A program made the translations under genes and the position numbers. A stretch of DNA of 64,000 bases from Tenacibaculum aquimarinum. Its GTDB lineage: Bacteria > Bacteroidota > Bacteroidia > Flavobacteriales > Flavobacteriaceae. The notes under the pieces were generated by a model, which searched no databases, was not told where the DNA came from, and worked only from the letters and a program-made list of their open reading frames with translations. The DNA lies in NCBI RefSeq assembly GCF_022478115.1, contig NZ_JAKGSC010000001.1:186001-250000 (forward strand), in the 5' to 3' direction. Each line of letters begins with the position of its first letter. The first letter of the stretch is position 1. Below are positions 18,442 through 26,830 of the stretch, piece by piece.

Positions 18442-19479
18442 TTAAGATTTATTAGCTAATTGCCCACAAGCTGCATCAATATCTTTTCCACGAGAACGAC
18501 GCACATTTACAGTAATATCATTCATTTCTAAGTTAGAGATATAGTTGTTTATTGCTGAGTTTGTTGCTTGTTGAAACTCTCCATCGTCTATTGGATTGTA
18601 TTCTATTAAATTTACTTTACAAGGAACGTAACTACAGAATTCTACCAACGCTTTTATATCTTCTTTACGATCGTTAATTCCGTTCCAAACTACATACTCA
18701 TAAGTAATCATTCTGTTGGTTTTTTCATACCAATATTCTAAAGATTCTCTTAAATCTTGTAAATTCATCTTGCTGTTAAACGGCATTATTGAGGTTCTAA
18801 CTTCATCTATTGCTGAGTGTAATGAAACTGCTAAATTAAATTTAACTTCATCATCTGCCATTTTTTTGATGATTTTTGGAACTCCAGATGTAGAAACTAC
18901 TATTCTTTTTGGAGACATTCCTAAACCTTCTGGCGATGTAATTTTATCGATAGCTTTAATTACATTATTGTAATTCATAAGCGGTTCTCCCATTCCCATA
19001 AACACAATATTTGTAAGTTTATGACCATGATATAATCTACTTTGTTTGTCTATTGCTACAACTTGATCGTAAATTTCATCTGGATTTAGATTACGCATTC
19101 TTTTTAAACGTGCTGTTGCACAAAATTTACAATCTAAACTACAACCTACTTGACTAGAAACACAAGCGGTTGTTCTTTTAGGAGTTGGTATTAAAACAGA
19201 TTCTACAATTAAACCATCGTGTAATTTTATTCCGTTTTTTATAGTTCCATCTTTACTTTGTTGCATAGAATCTACTTCTATGTGGTTGATTACAAAGTTT
19301 GTTTCTAACATTTCTCTTGTTTCTTTAGATATGTTAGTCATATCTTCGAAAGTATGTAGAGATTTACTCCACAACCATTCGTATACTTGGTTTCCTCGGA
19401 AGGCTTTGTCTCCGTTTTCTACAAAAAAATCTCTTAGTTGTTCTTTAGTTAGAGCGCGTATGTCTTTTTTCTTATCCAA
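18442..19479 (-). CDS. rlmN: 23S rRNA (adenine2503-C2)/tRNA(adenine37-C2) methyltransferase RlmN
   Basis: 345 residues, a radical-SAM enzyme with the CxxxCxxC cluster motif in CSLDCKFCATARL near 115. GMGEPLMNY follows near 165, and a C-terminal RGKDIDAACGQL carries the conserved cysteine that resolves the methyl-protein intermediate. RlmN methylates A2503 of 23S rRNA and A37 of some tRNAs. Length matches the family. The 228-base gap upstream to queA holds a terminator-like hairpin and a dispersed repeat, so rlmN may be transcribed separately from queA. Confidence 0.95.
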   Translation of the reverse strand: MDKKKDIRALTKEQLRDFFVENGDKAFRGNQVYEWLWSKSLHTFEDMTNISKETREMLETNFVINHIEVDSMQQSKDGTIKNGIKLHDGLIVESVLIPTPKRTTACVSSQVGCSLDCKFCATARLKRMRNLNPDEIYDQVVAIDKQSRLYHGHKLTNIVFMGMGEPLMNYNNVIKAIDKITSPEGLGMSPKRIVVSTSGVPKIIKKMADDEVKFNLAVSLHSAIDEVRTSIMPFNSKMNLQDLRESLEYWYEKTNRMITYEYVVWNGINDRKEDIKALVEFCSYVPCKVNLIEYNPIDDGEFQQATNSAINNYISNLEMNDITVNVRRSRGKDIDAACGQLANKS

Positions 19480-19560
19480 GTGATTGCTATTGAAAGGTTA
19501 TAAAAATATGAGTTGCAAAAATACGTATATATTTTGAGGTTATTACTACCTTTTATAAGT

Positions 19561-19645
19561 ACGCCCGCGTTAGCGATTGAAGTGGCATCCTTTTTCTTTT
19601 TTTGAAAAAGATATAACGGAAAGCGCGACCTGAAAGGTAACGCCC
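19561..19645 (+). repeat. Structured intergenic repeat copy 1 (type A core, divergent ends)
   Basis: Shares GATTGAAGTGGCATCC and GATATAACGGAAAGC with copy 3. A central stem TTTTTC/GAAAAA replaces the TTTTTTTG/CAAAAAAA of copy 3. Its outer ends differ from the other copies: GCGTTA (19567-19572) pairs with TAACGC (19638-19643), and ACGCCC occurs at both edges. It lies between queA and rlmN. Strand is given as the orientation in which all four copies are alike, not as a proven transcription direction. Confidence 0.7.
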
Positions 19646-19653
19646 AAAAGAAG

Positions 19654-19685
19654 AAAAAACTGATAACTTGCGCTATCAGTTTTTT
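19654..19685. terminator. Rho-independent terminator downstream of queA
   Basis: AAAAAACTGATA pairs with TATCAGTTTTTT across an 8-base loop, giving a 12-bp stem with T runs on both strands. It sits 22 bases after the queA stop and can work in either direction. Confidence 0.75.
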
Positions 19686-19707
19686 AAAAATATATGTTGT
19701 ATGCTTG

Positions 19708-20757
19708 TTATATAATTAACATTGCGTCTCCGTAAGTAGAAAATCTGTACTTTTCTTTTATGGCTACTTGGTAAGCTTCCATTACAAAATCGTAACCTCC
19801 AAAAGCTGCTGCTTGCATTAATAAGGTAGATTTTGGTGTGTGTAAGTTTGTTATCATACTATTTGCGATACTAAAATCGTGTGGTGGAAAAATGAATTTA
19901 TTTGTCCAACCTTCAAAAGCATTTAGTTCTCCACTAGACGAAACTGAAGATTCTACAGTACGCATAACTGTTGTACCAACAGCACAAATACGCTTTTTGG
20001 TTTTTAATGCGCTGTTTACCATTTTACTTGTTTTTTCTGGAATTATAATTTTCTCAGAATCCATTTTGTGCTTTGATAAATCTTCTACTTCTACAGAGTT
20101 AAAAGTTCCTAAACCAACGTGTAATGTTAACTCAGCAAAGTCTACTCCTTTAATTTCTAAACGCTTCATTAAGTGTTTAGAAAAGTGTAAACCAGCAGTT
20201 GGTGCTGCTACAGCTCCTTCATGCTTTGCAAATATTGTTTGGTAACGTTCTTCGTCTTCTGGCTCTAATTCTCTGTTTATAGTTTTTGGAAGTGGAGTTT
20301 GCCCTAACTCTTGTAACTTTACTCTAAACTCATCATAATCTCCATCGTATAAGAAACGTAAAGTTCTACCACGAGATGTTGTGTTGTCTATAACTTCTGC
20401 TACTAAACTATCATCTTCTCCAAAAAATAATTTGTTTCCAATTCTAATTTTACGTGCTGGATCTACTAAAACATCCCACAATCTGTTCTCTGCATTTAAT
20501 TCTCTTAATAAGAAAACCTCTATACGAGCACCTGTTTTTTCTTTATTACCAAACATACGCGCAGGAAAAACCTTAGTGTTGTTTAGCATCATAATATCAC
20601 CTTCGTCAAAATAATCGATTACATCTTTAAAAAGTTTGTGTTCAATTTTTTGCGTGTCGCGGTGTAATACCATTAAACGAGACTCATCTCTATGTTCAGT
20701 AGGATATTCTGCTAATAATTCTTCTGGCAATTCAAATCCAAAGTGTGATAATTTCAT
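19708..20757 (-). CDS. queA: S-adenosylmethionine:tRNA ribosyltransferase-isomerase QueA
   Basis: 349 residues, the normal length for QueA. Conserved family blocks are readable: [22 protein letters not shown] at the N-terminus (first part shown), [11 protein letters not shown] near 55, [15 protein letters not shown] near 190, and the C-terminal [19 protein letters not shown] block. The enzyme transfers and rearranges the ribosyl group of SAM onto 7-aminomethyl-7-deazaguanine in tRNA, giving epoxyqueuosine. It lies between aroA and rlmN on the same strand with its own promoter-like site upstream and a terminator downstream. Confidence 0.95.
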   Translation of the reverse strand: MKLSHFGFELPEELLAEYPTEHRDESRLMVLHRDTQKIEHKLFKDVIDYFDEGDIMMLNNTKVFPARMFGNKEKTGARIEVFLLRELNAENRLWDVLVDPARKIRIGNKLFFGEDDSLVAEVIDNTTSRGRTLRFLYDGDYDEFRVKLQELGQTPLPKTINRELEPEDEERYQTIFAKHEGAVAAPTAGLHFSKHLMKRLEIKGVDFAELTLHVGLGTFNSVEVEDLSKHKMDSEKIIIPEKTSKMVNSALKTKKRICAVGTTVMRTVESSVSSSGELNAFEGWTNKFIFPPHDFSIANSMITNLHTPKSTLLMQAAAFGGYDFVMEAYQVAIKEKYRFSTYGDAMLII

Positions 20758-20781
20758 ATATGCGTTTTCTTATAAGGTCGA

Positions 20782-20813
20782 CAAATATACGATATCGGAA
20801 TAGGCGTTGTCAA
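20782..20813 (-). promoter_or_regulatory. Putative promoter for queA
   Basis: On the minus strand TTGACA (20813-20808) precedes a -7 box TATATTTG (20789-20782), an exact TAnnTTTG match, with about 21 bases between the TTG and the -7 box. The queA ATG follows about 25 bases later. One of the better -33/-7 pairs in the window. Confidence 0.55.
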
Positions 20814-20825
20814 GTGTTTTGACGT

Positions 20826-22055
20826 TTATTTTATTTCTTGAGTTTGAATACCAACTTGTTGCATGTCTTTCCAGAAACTTTGAAACGATTTTGAAACTAC
20901 TTCTGCATTTAAAATTTTGATTGAAGTTCTAAACGCAAGCGGCGCAAATGCCATTGCCATTCTATGATCGTTATAGGTTTTTATTGCTACATTTTCTTTA
21001 ATTTCTGAACTTGCTTCTAAATGCAAACTTTCATTTGTTACCGAAATTGTTGCGCCTAATTTTGTAAGCTCTTCTTTAAGTGCTTCTAACCTATCAGTTT
21101 CTTTTATTTTAAGTGTATGCAAACCTGTTAAATTACACGCTATATTTTCTGCAAAACAAGTTACAGCAATTGTTTGTGCAATATCTGGCGCGTTTTTTAA
21201 GTTGATTTCCAACACTTGTTTTTGAGTATTTTTTACTTTTTTAAGGTTGATGAAATTTTCTCCAAAAACTGTTTCTACTCCAAAATGTTGGTAGATTTCT
21301 GCCAAACAAGAATCTCCTTGTAAACTATCTTTTTTATAAGCTGATAATTTTATTTCTGAACCAATTTTTGCCAATGCAATTATTGAATAAAAATAACTTG
21401 CAGAAGACCAATCTGACTCAACAACTACAGTTTGTTTTTCTATTGATTCCTTTGGAAGAACTTTTATAATATTTTCTTGAAAACTAGTTTCAATTCCTAG
21501 TTGATTTAACAAACTAAGTGTCATGTTTATATATGGAACAGACGTAATTTTACCAATAAGTTCTATTTCTAAGCCACTTTTTAACTTAGCAGCAATTAAT
21601 AATAATGAAGAAATGTATTGGCTACTTACATTTCCATTTATCTGCACTTTATTTGTAGTGATTTTTCTTCCTTTAATTCTAATTGGCGGATAACCAACTT
21701 TATCTTCATAGGTAATTTCTGCTCCTAAATCTTTTAACGCATTTACCAATATTTCTATAGGTCTATTTTGCATTCTTTCTGAACCTGTAAGTACAACTTC
21801 TCTACCTTCTTTTACTGCAAAATACGATGTTAAAAAACGCATTGCTGTTCCTGCATGACCAATATCTACCGTTTCTTCATCTGTAGAAAGTGCGTGTTGC
21901 ATGTGCACAGAATCGTCTGAATCGGACAAGTTTTCTATGCTTACTTCCGGAAACAAATTCTGAAGAATTAACAATCTATTAGATTCACTTTTAGAACCCG
22001 AAATAATGATTTCTTCTTTTAATTCTTGTTTGTTTGAGCTTAAATGTAAATCCAA
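20826..22055 (-). CDS. aroA: 3-phosphoshikimate 1-carboxyvinyltransferase (EPSP synthase)
   Basis: 409 residues. SGSKSESNRLLIL near 20 is the substrate-binding start of EPSP synthases, GHAGTAMRFL near 85 matches the family's GTAxR motif, and KETDRLEALKEEL and YNDHRMAMAFAP near 330-370 are the conserved C-terminal blocks. The enzyme joins phosphoenolpyruvate to shikimate-3-phosphate in chorismate synthesis. It is somewhat shorter and more divergent than E. coli AroA (427), as is usual in Bacteroidetes. Its ATG lies one base after the MazG-like stop, so the two are co-translated. Confidence 0.92.
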   Translation of the reverse strand: MDLHLSSNKQELKEEIIISGSKSESNRLLILQNLFPEVSIENLSDSDDSVHMQHALSTDEETVDIGHAGTAMRFLTSYFAVKEGREVVLTGSERMQNRPIEILVNALKDLGAEITYEDKVGYPPIRIKGRKITTNKVQINGNVSSQYISSLLLIAAKLKSGLEIELIGKITSVPYINMTLSLLNQLGIETSFQENIIKVLPKESIEKQTVVVESDWSSASYFYSIIALAKIGSEIKLSAYKKDSLQGDSCLAEIYQHFGVETVFGENFINLKKVKNTQKQVLEINLKNAPDIAQTIAVTCFAENIACNLTGLHTLKIKETDRLEALKEELTKLGATISVTNESLHLEASSEIKENVAIKTYNDHRMAMAFAPLAFRTSIKILNAEVVSKSFQSFWKDMQQVGIQTQEIK

Positions 22056-22056
22056 T

Positions 22057-22383
22057 TTATTTTAATTTTTCATTATTATGATGACGATCGTGATCTCTTT
22101 TTGTTTTAATATCTAACTTTTTTTCAAAAGCATCTTGTAAATTAATACCTGTTTGGTTTGCTAAACATAAAACTACAAACATAACATCTGCCAACTCTTC
22201 TCCTAAATCTTTATTTTTATCAGATTCCTTTTCGCTTTGTTCTCCATAACGACGTGCAATAATACGAGCAACTTCACCGACTTCCTCCGTTAATTGCGCC
22301 ATGTTTGTAAGTTCATTAAAATAACGAACTCCGTGATTTTTAATCCAATCGTCTACCTGTTGCTGTGCGTTTTCTATGTTCAT
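22057..22383 (-). CDS. MazG-like nucleotide pyrophosphohydrolase
   Basis: About 108 residues from the ATG at 22383. The metal-binding EEVGEVARIIARRYGE and LGEELADVMFVVL (ExxE...ExxD) are typical of the all-alpha NTP pyrophosphohydrolase family. Members hydrolyse (d)NTPs to monophosphates as house-cleaning enzymes. The open frame reaches 22422, but that start would fall inside the promoter -7 box at 22420-22427, which favours 22383. It directly precedes aroA with a one-base gap. The exact nucleotide preference is unknown. Confidence 0.82.
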   Translation of the reverse strand: MNIENAQQQVDDWIKNHGVRYFNELTNMAQLTEEVGEVARIIARRYGEQSEKESDKNKDLGEELADVMFVVLCLANQTGINLQDAFEKKLDIKTKRDHDRHHNNEKLK

Positions 22384-22419
22384 TTTTTCTTTTTTAAATG
22401 GTTGAAAAAAATAAAGATT

Positions 22420-22427
22420 CAAATATA
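22420..22427 (-). promoter_or_regulatory. Putative -7 box for the MazG-like gene and aroA
   Basis: TATATTTG on the minus strand, an exact TAnnTTTG match about 37 bases upstream of the chosen MazG-like ATG. It helps decide the start codon, because the longer open frame begins within it. A -33 TTG is not obvious. Confidence 0.45.
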
Positions 22428-22524
22428 CATTTTCTAATATAATTTGGTTTGTTTATAAACGTGTTTTTGGTAAGTTCAGATTCAATAAATTAGATTATTA
22501 TTAATTTTTAAAACATAAAATATT

Positions 22525-23148
22525 TTAAAGCAACCTTAAAAACTCTTCTCTGCTAATTTCTTTAGCACCTAAACTTGCTAAATGATCATTATAAACTTGA
22601 CAGTCTATAAACTTATATCCGCAATTATTTACTAGATGAATAAAAGCTAATTTAGAAACATTAGATACTTTGCTAAACATACTTTCTCCGCAAAAAACTC
22701 CGTTTCCTAAATCTACTCCGTATAAACCTCCAACCAACTCATTATTTTCCCAAACTTCAATAGATTTTGCAAATCCGTTTTTATGTAGATTAATGTAAGC
22801 TTGCTGCATGTCATCAGTAATCCAAGTACCAAACTCATCTTTTCTATTAATGGTTTTACAATTAAAAATAACTTCTTCAAAAGCTGTGTTTTCTGTAATT
22901 ATAAAATCATTTTTTTTGATGATTTTCTGCATCGACTTAGACACTTTTAAATCCTCAGGAAACAATAACATTCTTTCTGGTGGCGTATACCAAACAATTG
23001 GTTCTCCTTCTGAGTACCATGGAAAAATTCCGTTGCTATATGCTAACTTTAATCTTTCAATAGATAAATCACCTCCTAATGCTAAAACACCATCTTTTGT
23101 AGCGGTTTTATGTGATGGGAATTCTAATTTTTCACTGAGCCAAATCAT
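22525..23148 (-). CDS. aat: Leucyl/phenylalanyl-tRNA-protein transferase
   Basis: 207 residues, typical length for Aat. Family blocks include GVLALGGDLS near 20, GIFPWYSEGEPIVWYTPPER near 40-60, ELVGGLYGVDLGNGVFCGESMFS near 135-155 (first 20 residues intact) and FIDCQVYNDHLASLGA near 185. Aat adds Leu or Phe from aminoacyl-tRNA to N-terminal Arg/Lys of proteins, making N-degrons for the ClpS/ClpAP pathway. It begins the leftward series; the gap to the MazG-like gene is about 141 bases, so it may be its own unit. Confidence 0.93.
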   Translation of the reverse strand: MIWLSEKLEFPSHKTATKDGVLALGGDLSIERLKLAYSNGIFPWYSEGEPIVWYTPPERMLLFPEDLKVSKSMQKIIKKNDFIITENTAFEEVIFNCKTINRKDEFGTWITDDMQQAYINLHKNGFAKSIEVWENNELVGGLYGVDLGNGVFCGESMFSKVSNVSKLAFIHLVNNCGYKFIDCQVYNDHLASLGAKEISREEFLRLL

Positions 23149-23243
23149 TAATAAATGATTGTTTTTTTTAGGTTGATAAACGTTTTACTTAAATTTAATT
23201 CAAAAATAGAAAAATCTTAACTATGAAATTATTAAAATGTGCG

Positions 23244-23251
23244 TACTTTTG
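23244..23251 (+). promoter_or_regulatory. Putative -7 box for the VTT/DedA-like gene
   Basis: TACTTTTG, an exact TAnnTTTG match 28 bases upstream of the ATG at 23280, in the divergent gap with aat. The -33 element is not clear. Confidence 0.4.
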
Positions 23252-23279
23252 CTATTCTGAAAAAAGGAACGAAGATTAA

Positions 23280-23900
23280 ATGGCTAAAAAGAAACAAAAA
23301 TCTGCTAAGCAAAAAGCGAAACTGATACACAACTACTATCAGCGTACAGGGTTTTACATGTTTCTTTGGGAAAGTTTAAAAAAAGCTTTTTGGCCTATTG
23401 TTGCAGCTGTTGTTGGCTTAATTTTATTTAACAAGTATGTTTATAATATTAACGATGGTTTACAAACAATTACTGAAACTTTTTCTAGAATTGGAGTTTT
23501 AGTTACTTTTTATATTTCTGAAACGATACTTGGATTAATTCCACCTGAAATTTTTATAGCTTGGTCTAAGAAAACTGCAAGTCCAATTTTAAACTTGTCT
23601 ATTTTAGCTACTTTGTCTTATTTAGGTGGTTTAACTGCTTATTTTTTAGGAAGAATGTCTTTAAAAATAAAATCGGTTAAAGAATACTTAGAAGTAAAAA
23701 TGGCCGACAATCTAAAAAACACTAGCAAATGGGGAAGCTTGTTAATTATTGCAGGAGCTTTATTGCCACTTCCTTTTGCTATTAGTTGTTTAACCGCTGG
23801 TATGATAAAATATCCGTTTAAACGAGTTGTTCTTTTTGGATTATTTCGTTTTTTACGTTTTGCTTTTTATGCTTCACTAATTTTTAATGTAGTTAACTAA
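23280..23900 (+). CDS. Inner-membrane protein of the YqaA/DedA (VTT/SNARE-associated) type
   Basis: 206 residues. A very basic N-terminus (Lys-rich, residues 1-20) is followed by about four to five membrane segments. The region around ISETILGLIPPEIFIAW and GALLPLPFAISCLTAGMI resembles the re-entrant 'E-x-x-x-P-P-E' and 'P-x-P' elements of the DedA/VTT superfamily, whose members include undecaprenyl-phosphate and phospholipid flippases. No substrate can be assigned. It is followed after 10 bases by a DUF1456 gene on the same strand. Confidence 0.6.
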   Translation: MAKKKQKSAKQKAKLIHNYYQRTGFYMFLWESLKKAFWPIVAAVVGLILFNKYVYNINDGLQTITETFSRIGVLVTFYISETILGLIPPEIFIAWSKKTASPILNLSILATLSYLGGLTAYFLGRMSLKIKSVKEYLEVKMADNLKNTSKWGSLLIIAGALLPLPFAISCLTAGMIKYPFKRVVLFGLFRFLRFAFYASLIFNVVN

Positions 23901-23910
23901 TTTTACAATT

Positions 23911-24165
23911 ATGGGATTAACAAATAATGATATTTTTAAAAAATTAAGAGTCGCCAATAAACTACGTGACACAGATATTATTGAAATTTGTGCTTTGGTA
24001 GATTTTAAGGTTACTAAAGGTGAATTAGGTGCAATCTTTAGAAATGAAGAGCATCCTAAATATATGGAATGTGGAGATCAGTTTTTGCGTAATTTCTTAA
24101 ACGGATTAATTATTCACCTTCGTGGACCAATGCCAAAAAAAGGAGAAAAAAAGAAACAAGACTAA
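23911..24165 (+). CDS. DUF1456 family protein (YehS-like, half length)
   Basis: 84 residues with the DUF1456 pattern: NNDIFKKLRVANKLRDTDIIEI near the start (first 20 residues diagnostic), then FKVTKGELGAIFRNEEHPKY and FLRNFLNGLI. E. coli YehS carries two copies of this unit; here there is one. It ends in a Lys-rich tail. The function of the family is unknown. Ten bases separate it from the membrane protein upstream, and a dispersed repeat begins 14 bases after its stop. Confidence 0.75.
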   Translation: MGLTNNDIFKKLRVANKLRDTDIIEICALVDFKVTKGELGAIFRNEEHPKYMECGDQFLRNFLNGLIIHLRGPMPKKGEKKKQD

Positions 24166-24179
24166 ACTTCATTAATTAG

Positions 24180-24267
24180 CTTAGCCCAGATTGAAGTGGT
24201 TGTTTGAGCTCTTTTTGAAGAATGAAAAAAAGCGAGTACTGAAAGCTGGAAATAGCTTCAAAAAAAA
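24180..24267 (+). repeat. Structured intergenic repeat copy 2 (type B core)
   Basis: Shell CTTAGCCCAGATTGAAGTGG at the left and GAAAGCTGGAAATAGCTTC plus an A run at the right. The core reads TTGTTTGAGCTCTTTTT and then AAAAAAAGCGAGTACTG. CCAG (24186-24189) can pair with CTGG (24246-24249), whereas copies 3 and 4 have CCTG with CAGG at the same places, a compensatory exchange. CTC/GAG plus T/A runs form the inner stem. Confidence 0.8.
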
Positions 24268-24301
24268 TTCTGGACAATAAAATCACTAGAGTTTGACACA
24301 T

Positions 24302-24332
24302 AAAAAAAGACCGCAATTTGCGGTCTTTTTTT
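24302..24332. terminator. Bidirectional terminator between DUF1456 and DUF3127 genes
   Basis: GACCGCA, loop ATT, TGCGGTC, flanked by an A run on the left and a T run on the right. It closes both the rightward DUF1456 unit and the leftward DUF3127 gene. Confidence 0.85.
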
Positions 24333-24367
24333 ATTCTAATTATCTAAGAATCTAGCTTTCTAAATTT

Positions 24368-24730
24368 CTAGAAAGGTAAATCATCTGGTTCGTTAGCTGT
24401 TAAATCTGGTGCTGGAGCAAATTGCTCAGCTGGTGGTGTGCTAGCTGCTGCTTGAGAAAGACCTTCAATTCTCCAACCTTGTACAGAGTTAAAGTATTTT
24501 GCAACTCCTTCTGGATTAATCCACTCACGTCCACGTAAATTAATAGATACTTTTACATCTTGACCAACTTTATAGCTATTTAATAAATCACATTTATCTT
24601 GTACAAACTCAATCATTATCATTTGTGGATATTGTTCGTCTGTTGTTACAACAACTTCACGTTTTCTAAATCCGTTACTTCCAAAAGTTTGAGTTTCTCC
24701 TACTAATTTGATTTTTCCTATTACTTCCAT
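24368..24730 (-). CDS. DUF3127 OB-fold-like protein with SSB-type acidic tail
   Basis: 120 residues. The first 90 match DUF3127 (MEVIGKIKLVGETQTF, then KREVVVTTDEQYPQ and RGREWINPEG), a family predicted to be OB-fold-like and common in Bacteroidetes. A Pro/Ala-rich linker follows, and the protein ends NEPDDLPF. That resembles the conserved C-terminal tip of single-stranded DNA-binding proteins (E. coli ends DDDIPF), which docks repair and replication enzymes. Single-strand binding is inferred, not shown. It is 8 bases downstream of the flavin reductase gene on the same strand. Confidence 0.75.
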   Translation of the reverse strand: MEVIGKIKLVGETQTFGSNGFRKREVVVTTDEQYPQMIMIEFVQDKCDLLNSYKVGQDVKVSINLRGREWINPEGVAKYFNSVQGWRIEGLSQAAASTPPAEQFAPAPDLTANEPDDLPF

Positions 24731-24737
24731 TTTCTAT

Positions 24738-25598
24738 CTATTTAATTAAGAGCACTTTCCAAGCGCTATCCACATCGTTTTTTGTTAAAAATTCTTGAGC
24801 AAAAATATGATTTTTTTCTTCAGAAATGTTTAAAAACTGAGGATGTTCTTTTGCAAAGTTATCAACATCTGCTGTGTTTGGTAATTTTTCTACATTACCC
24901 AACATTCCTAAATTGTTACCTGTTAAAATATTGCTATTTCTTATTGATGATGGAATTTGATCTACACCAATTCCTAAGGTAGAAATTGGTTTTGGTATTT
25001 CAAAAAAACCATCGCGAGCTCTAGAATAATAACTTCCGCCAGCTCTTGCAACTAAATCTATTTTATGTTGATCTATGCTTCCGTCTTCCGCTAAAACGTC
25101 TTCATTTATATGTAGTTTTACAACTTCACACACAATTAAATTTCCTGCTCCACCTTCTGTTCCTGTATAAATAATATCGGTTACTTTACACTCAAGTTGC
25201 ACTGGAGATTCTGCAACTCTAAACGGTTTTACAAGGTCGGATTTTAACATTGTTAATCCCGCTTTTTCAAACTCGTTTACGCCTTTTGCATACATTGTGC
25301 TACTTAAAGACATTTGCTGAACAATATTGTAATTCACTACGTTTATTACAACTTCCTTTGTAATTTCTGCATTATCTAAGGTGTGTTTTGTTGTGTTATT
25401 TCGCACACTTCTTGCTGGAGAAAAAATTAGCATTGGCGGATTTGCACCAAACACATTAAAGAAGCTAAACGGCGATAAATTCGGATTTCCGTCAGCATCA
25501 ATTGTACTTGCAAATGCAATTGGTCTTGGTGCTATTGCACCTAATAAATAACCGTGTAATTTACCAGTTGGTATTTCTTTTGGGTCTATTGTAAGCAT
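24738..25598 (-). CDS. Flavin reductase-like FMN-binding split-barrel protein
   Basis: 286 residues from the ATG at 25598; the open frame also has a TTG codon immediately before it. LLGAIAPRPIAFASTID near 18 and FNVFGANPPMLIFSPA near 45-60 are the flavin-binding blocks of the flavin reductase-like domain. Members bind FMN and reduce free flavin or serve as oxidoreductases; substrate unknown. The DUF3127 gene follows by 8 bases. The histidine kinase is divergent, with only about 75 bases between, so promoters may overlap. Confidence 0.8.
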   Translation of the reverse strand: MLTIDPKEIPTGKLHGYLLGAIAPRPIAFASTIDADGNPNLSPFSFFNVFGANPPMLIFSPARSVRNNTTKHTLDNAEITKEVVINVVNYNIVQQMSLSSTMYAKGVNEFEKAGLTMLKSDLVKPFRVAESPVQLECKVTDIIYTGTEGGAGNLIVCEVVKLHINEDVLAEDGSIDQHKIDLVARAGGSYYSRARDGFFEIPKPISTLGIGVDQIPSSIRNSNILTGNNLGMLGNVEKLPNTADVDNFAKEHPQFLNISEEKNHIFAQEFLTKNDVDSAWKVLLIK

Positions 25599-25674
25599 CA
25601 ATAAAAATTTTACTGTAAATATACTATCTATTTATAATATAAGTTATGTTTTGAGAATGCTTTATATTTGACCA

Positions 25675-26826
25675 ATGAGCCTTTTTAAAAACACATTATG
25701 GTTTAAACGATTTGCCATCTTAATATCGTTTATTATTGTTTCCTTAATTCTTTGGAACACCTATGTTTTCTTCCAGAAATTTAAGGATGAAGAACGCGTT
25801 AAAATGGAAATTTTAGCTACAGCACAAAAAGAACTTGCAACAAATACTGACTTAAATGCAAATGTAGATTTACCGCTAAAAGTTATTGAAAGTAGCAATA
25901 ACATTCCTTTAATTCTTGTTGATGAAAATGGTAAAATAGAATCGTTTCAGAATTTAGATGCTATAAAATCTTTAAATCCTGAATACGTAGCACTACAATT
26001 GGCAAAAATGAAGTCTGAAAATGAACCTATTGAAATTAGCTACAAAGGTGAAAACAAAAAACTAATCTACTATAGAAATTCCGATTTACTAAACAAACTT
26101 ACCTATTATCCACTAGCATTAATTCTAATTTTAATCTTGTTTTTATCGGTTATTTACTTGTTTTTTAATTCGAACAAAATTGCGGAACAAAATAAACTTT
26201 GGACAGGAATGGCAAAGGAAACAGCGCATCAAATTGGTACGCCGCTTTCTTCTCTTTTAGGTTGGATTGCCATTTTAAAAATGGAAAATATAGACGATAA
26301 ATATGTAGATGAAATAGAAAAAGATGTACATAGATTAAACACAATTGCTAATCGTTTTTCTAAAATTGGTTCGTTACCAGAATTGAAAAAAACAAACATT
26401 GTTACCGAAACAGAAACGTCTTACAACTATTTAAAATCTAGAAGTTCTAAACAAATTACGTTTTCTTTTTCTGCTCCGCAGGAAGAAATTTTTGCCAACT
26501 TAAATTCTGAATTATATAGTTGGGTTATAGAAAATTTGATTAAAAATGCTATTGATGCAATGTTAGGTAAAGGCTCATTAAGTGTGCAAATTTCAGCAAC
26601 TACAAAACATGTGAAAATCTTAGTTTCTGATACTGGAAAAGGAATTCTGAAATCGCAACAAAAACAGATTTTTAAACCTGGTTTTACTACCAAAAAACGT
26701 GGTTGGGGTTTAGGTTTATCGCTTTCTAAACGTATTATTAACGATTACCACAAAGGAAAAATAGTTGTTAAAAAATCGGAAATTGGAAAAGGAACTACTT
26801 TTGAGGTTTTGTTGGATAAAGTTTAG
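25675..26826 (+). CDS. Membrane sensor histidine kinase (no visible response regulator partner)
   Basis: 383 residues. Two membrane segments at about 12-32 and 150-170 enclose a sensor region of about 110 residues. A dimerisation box with the phosphoryl-accepting His in AKETAHQIGTPLSSL follows near 190. The ATPase motifs are ENLIKNAIDAM (N box), DTGKGI (G1) and KRGWGLGLSLSKRI (G2). No HAMP domain is obvious. It is an orphan: no response regulator is adjacent. The signal is unknown. Confidence 0.88.
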   Translation: MSLFKNTLWFKRFAILISFIIVSLILWNTYVFFQKFKDEERVKMEILATAQKELATNTDLNANVDLPLKVIESSNNIPLILVDENGKIESFQNLDAIKSLNPEYVALQLAKMKSENEPIEISYKGENKKLIYYRNSDLLNKLTYYPLALILILILFLSVIYLFFNSNKIAEQNKLWTGMAKETAHQIGTPLSSLLGWIAILKMENIDDKYVDEIEKDVHRLNTIANRFSKIGSLPELKKTNIVTETETSYNYLKSRSSKQITFSFSAPQEEIFANLNSELYSWVIENLIKNAIDAMLGKGSLSVQISATTKHVKILVSDTGKGILKSQQKQIFKPGFTTKKRGWGLGLSLSKRIINDYHKGKIVVKKSEIGKGTTFEVLLDKV

Positions 26827-26830
26827 TACA

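Noticed and set aside
22057..22422. Longer 121-residue start for the MazG-like protein
   Set aside because: The start codon would lie inside the putative -7 box; the internal ATG at 22383 fits the family.
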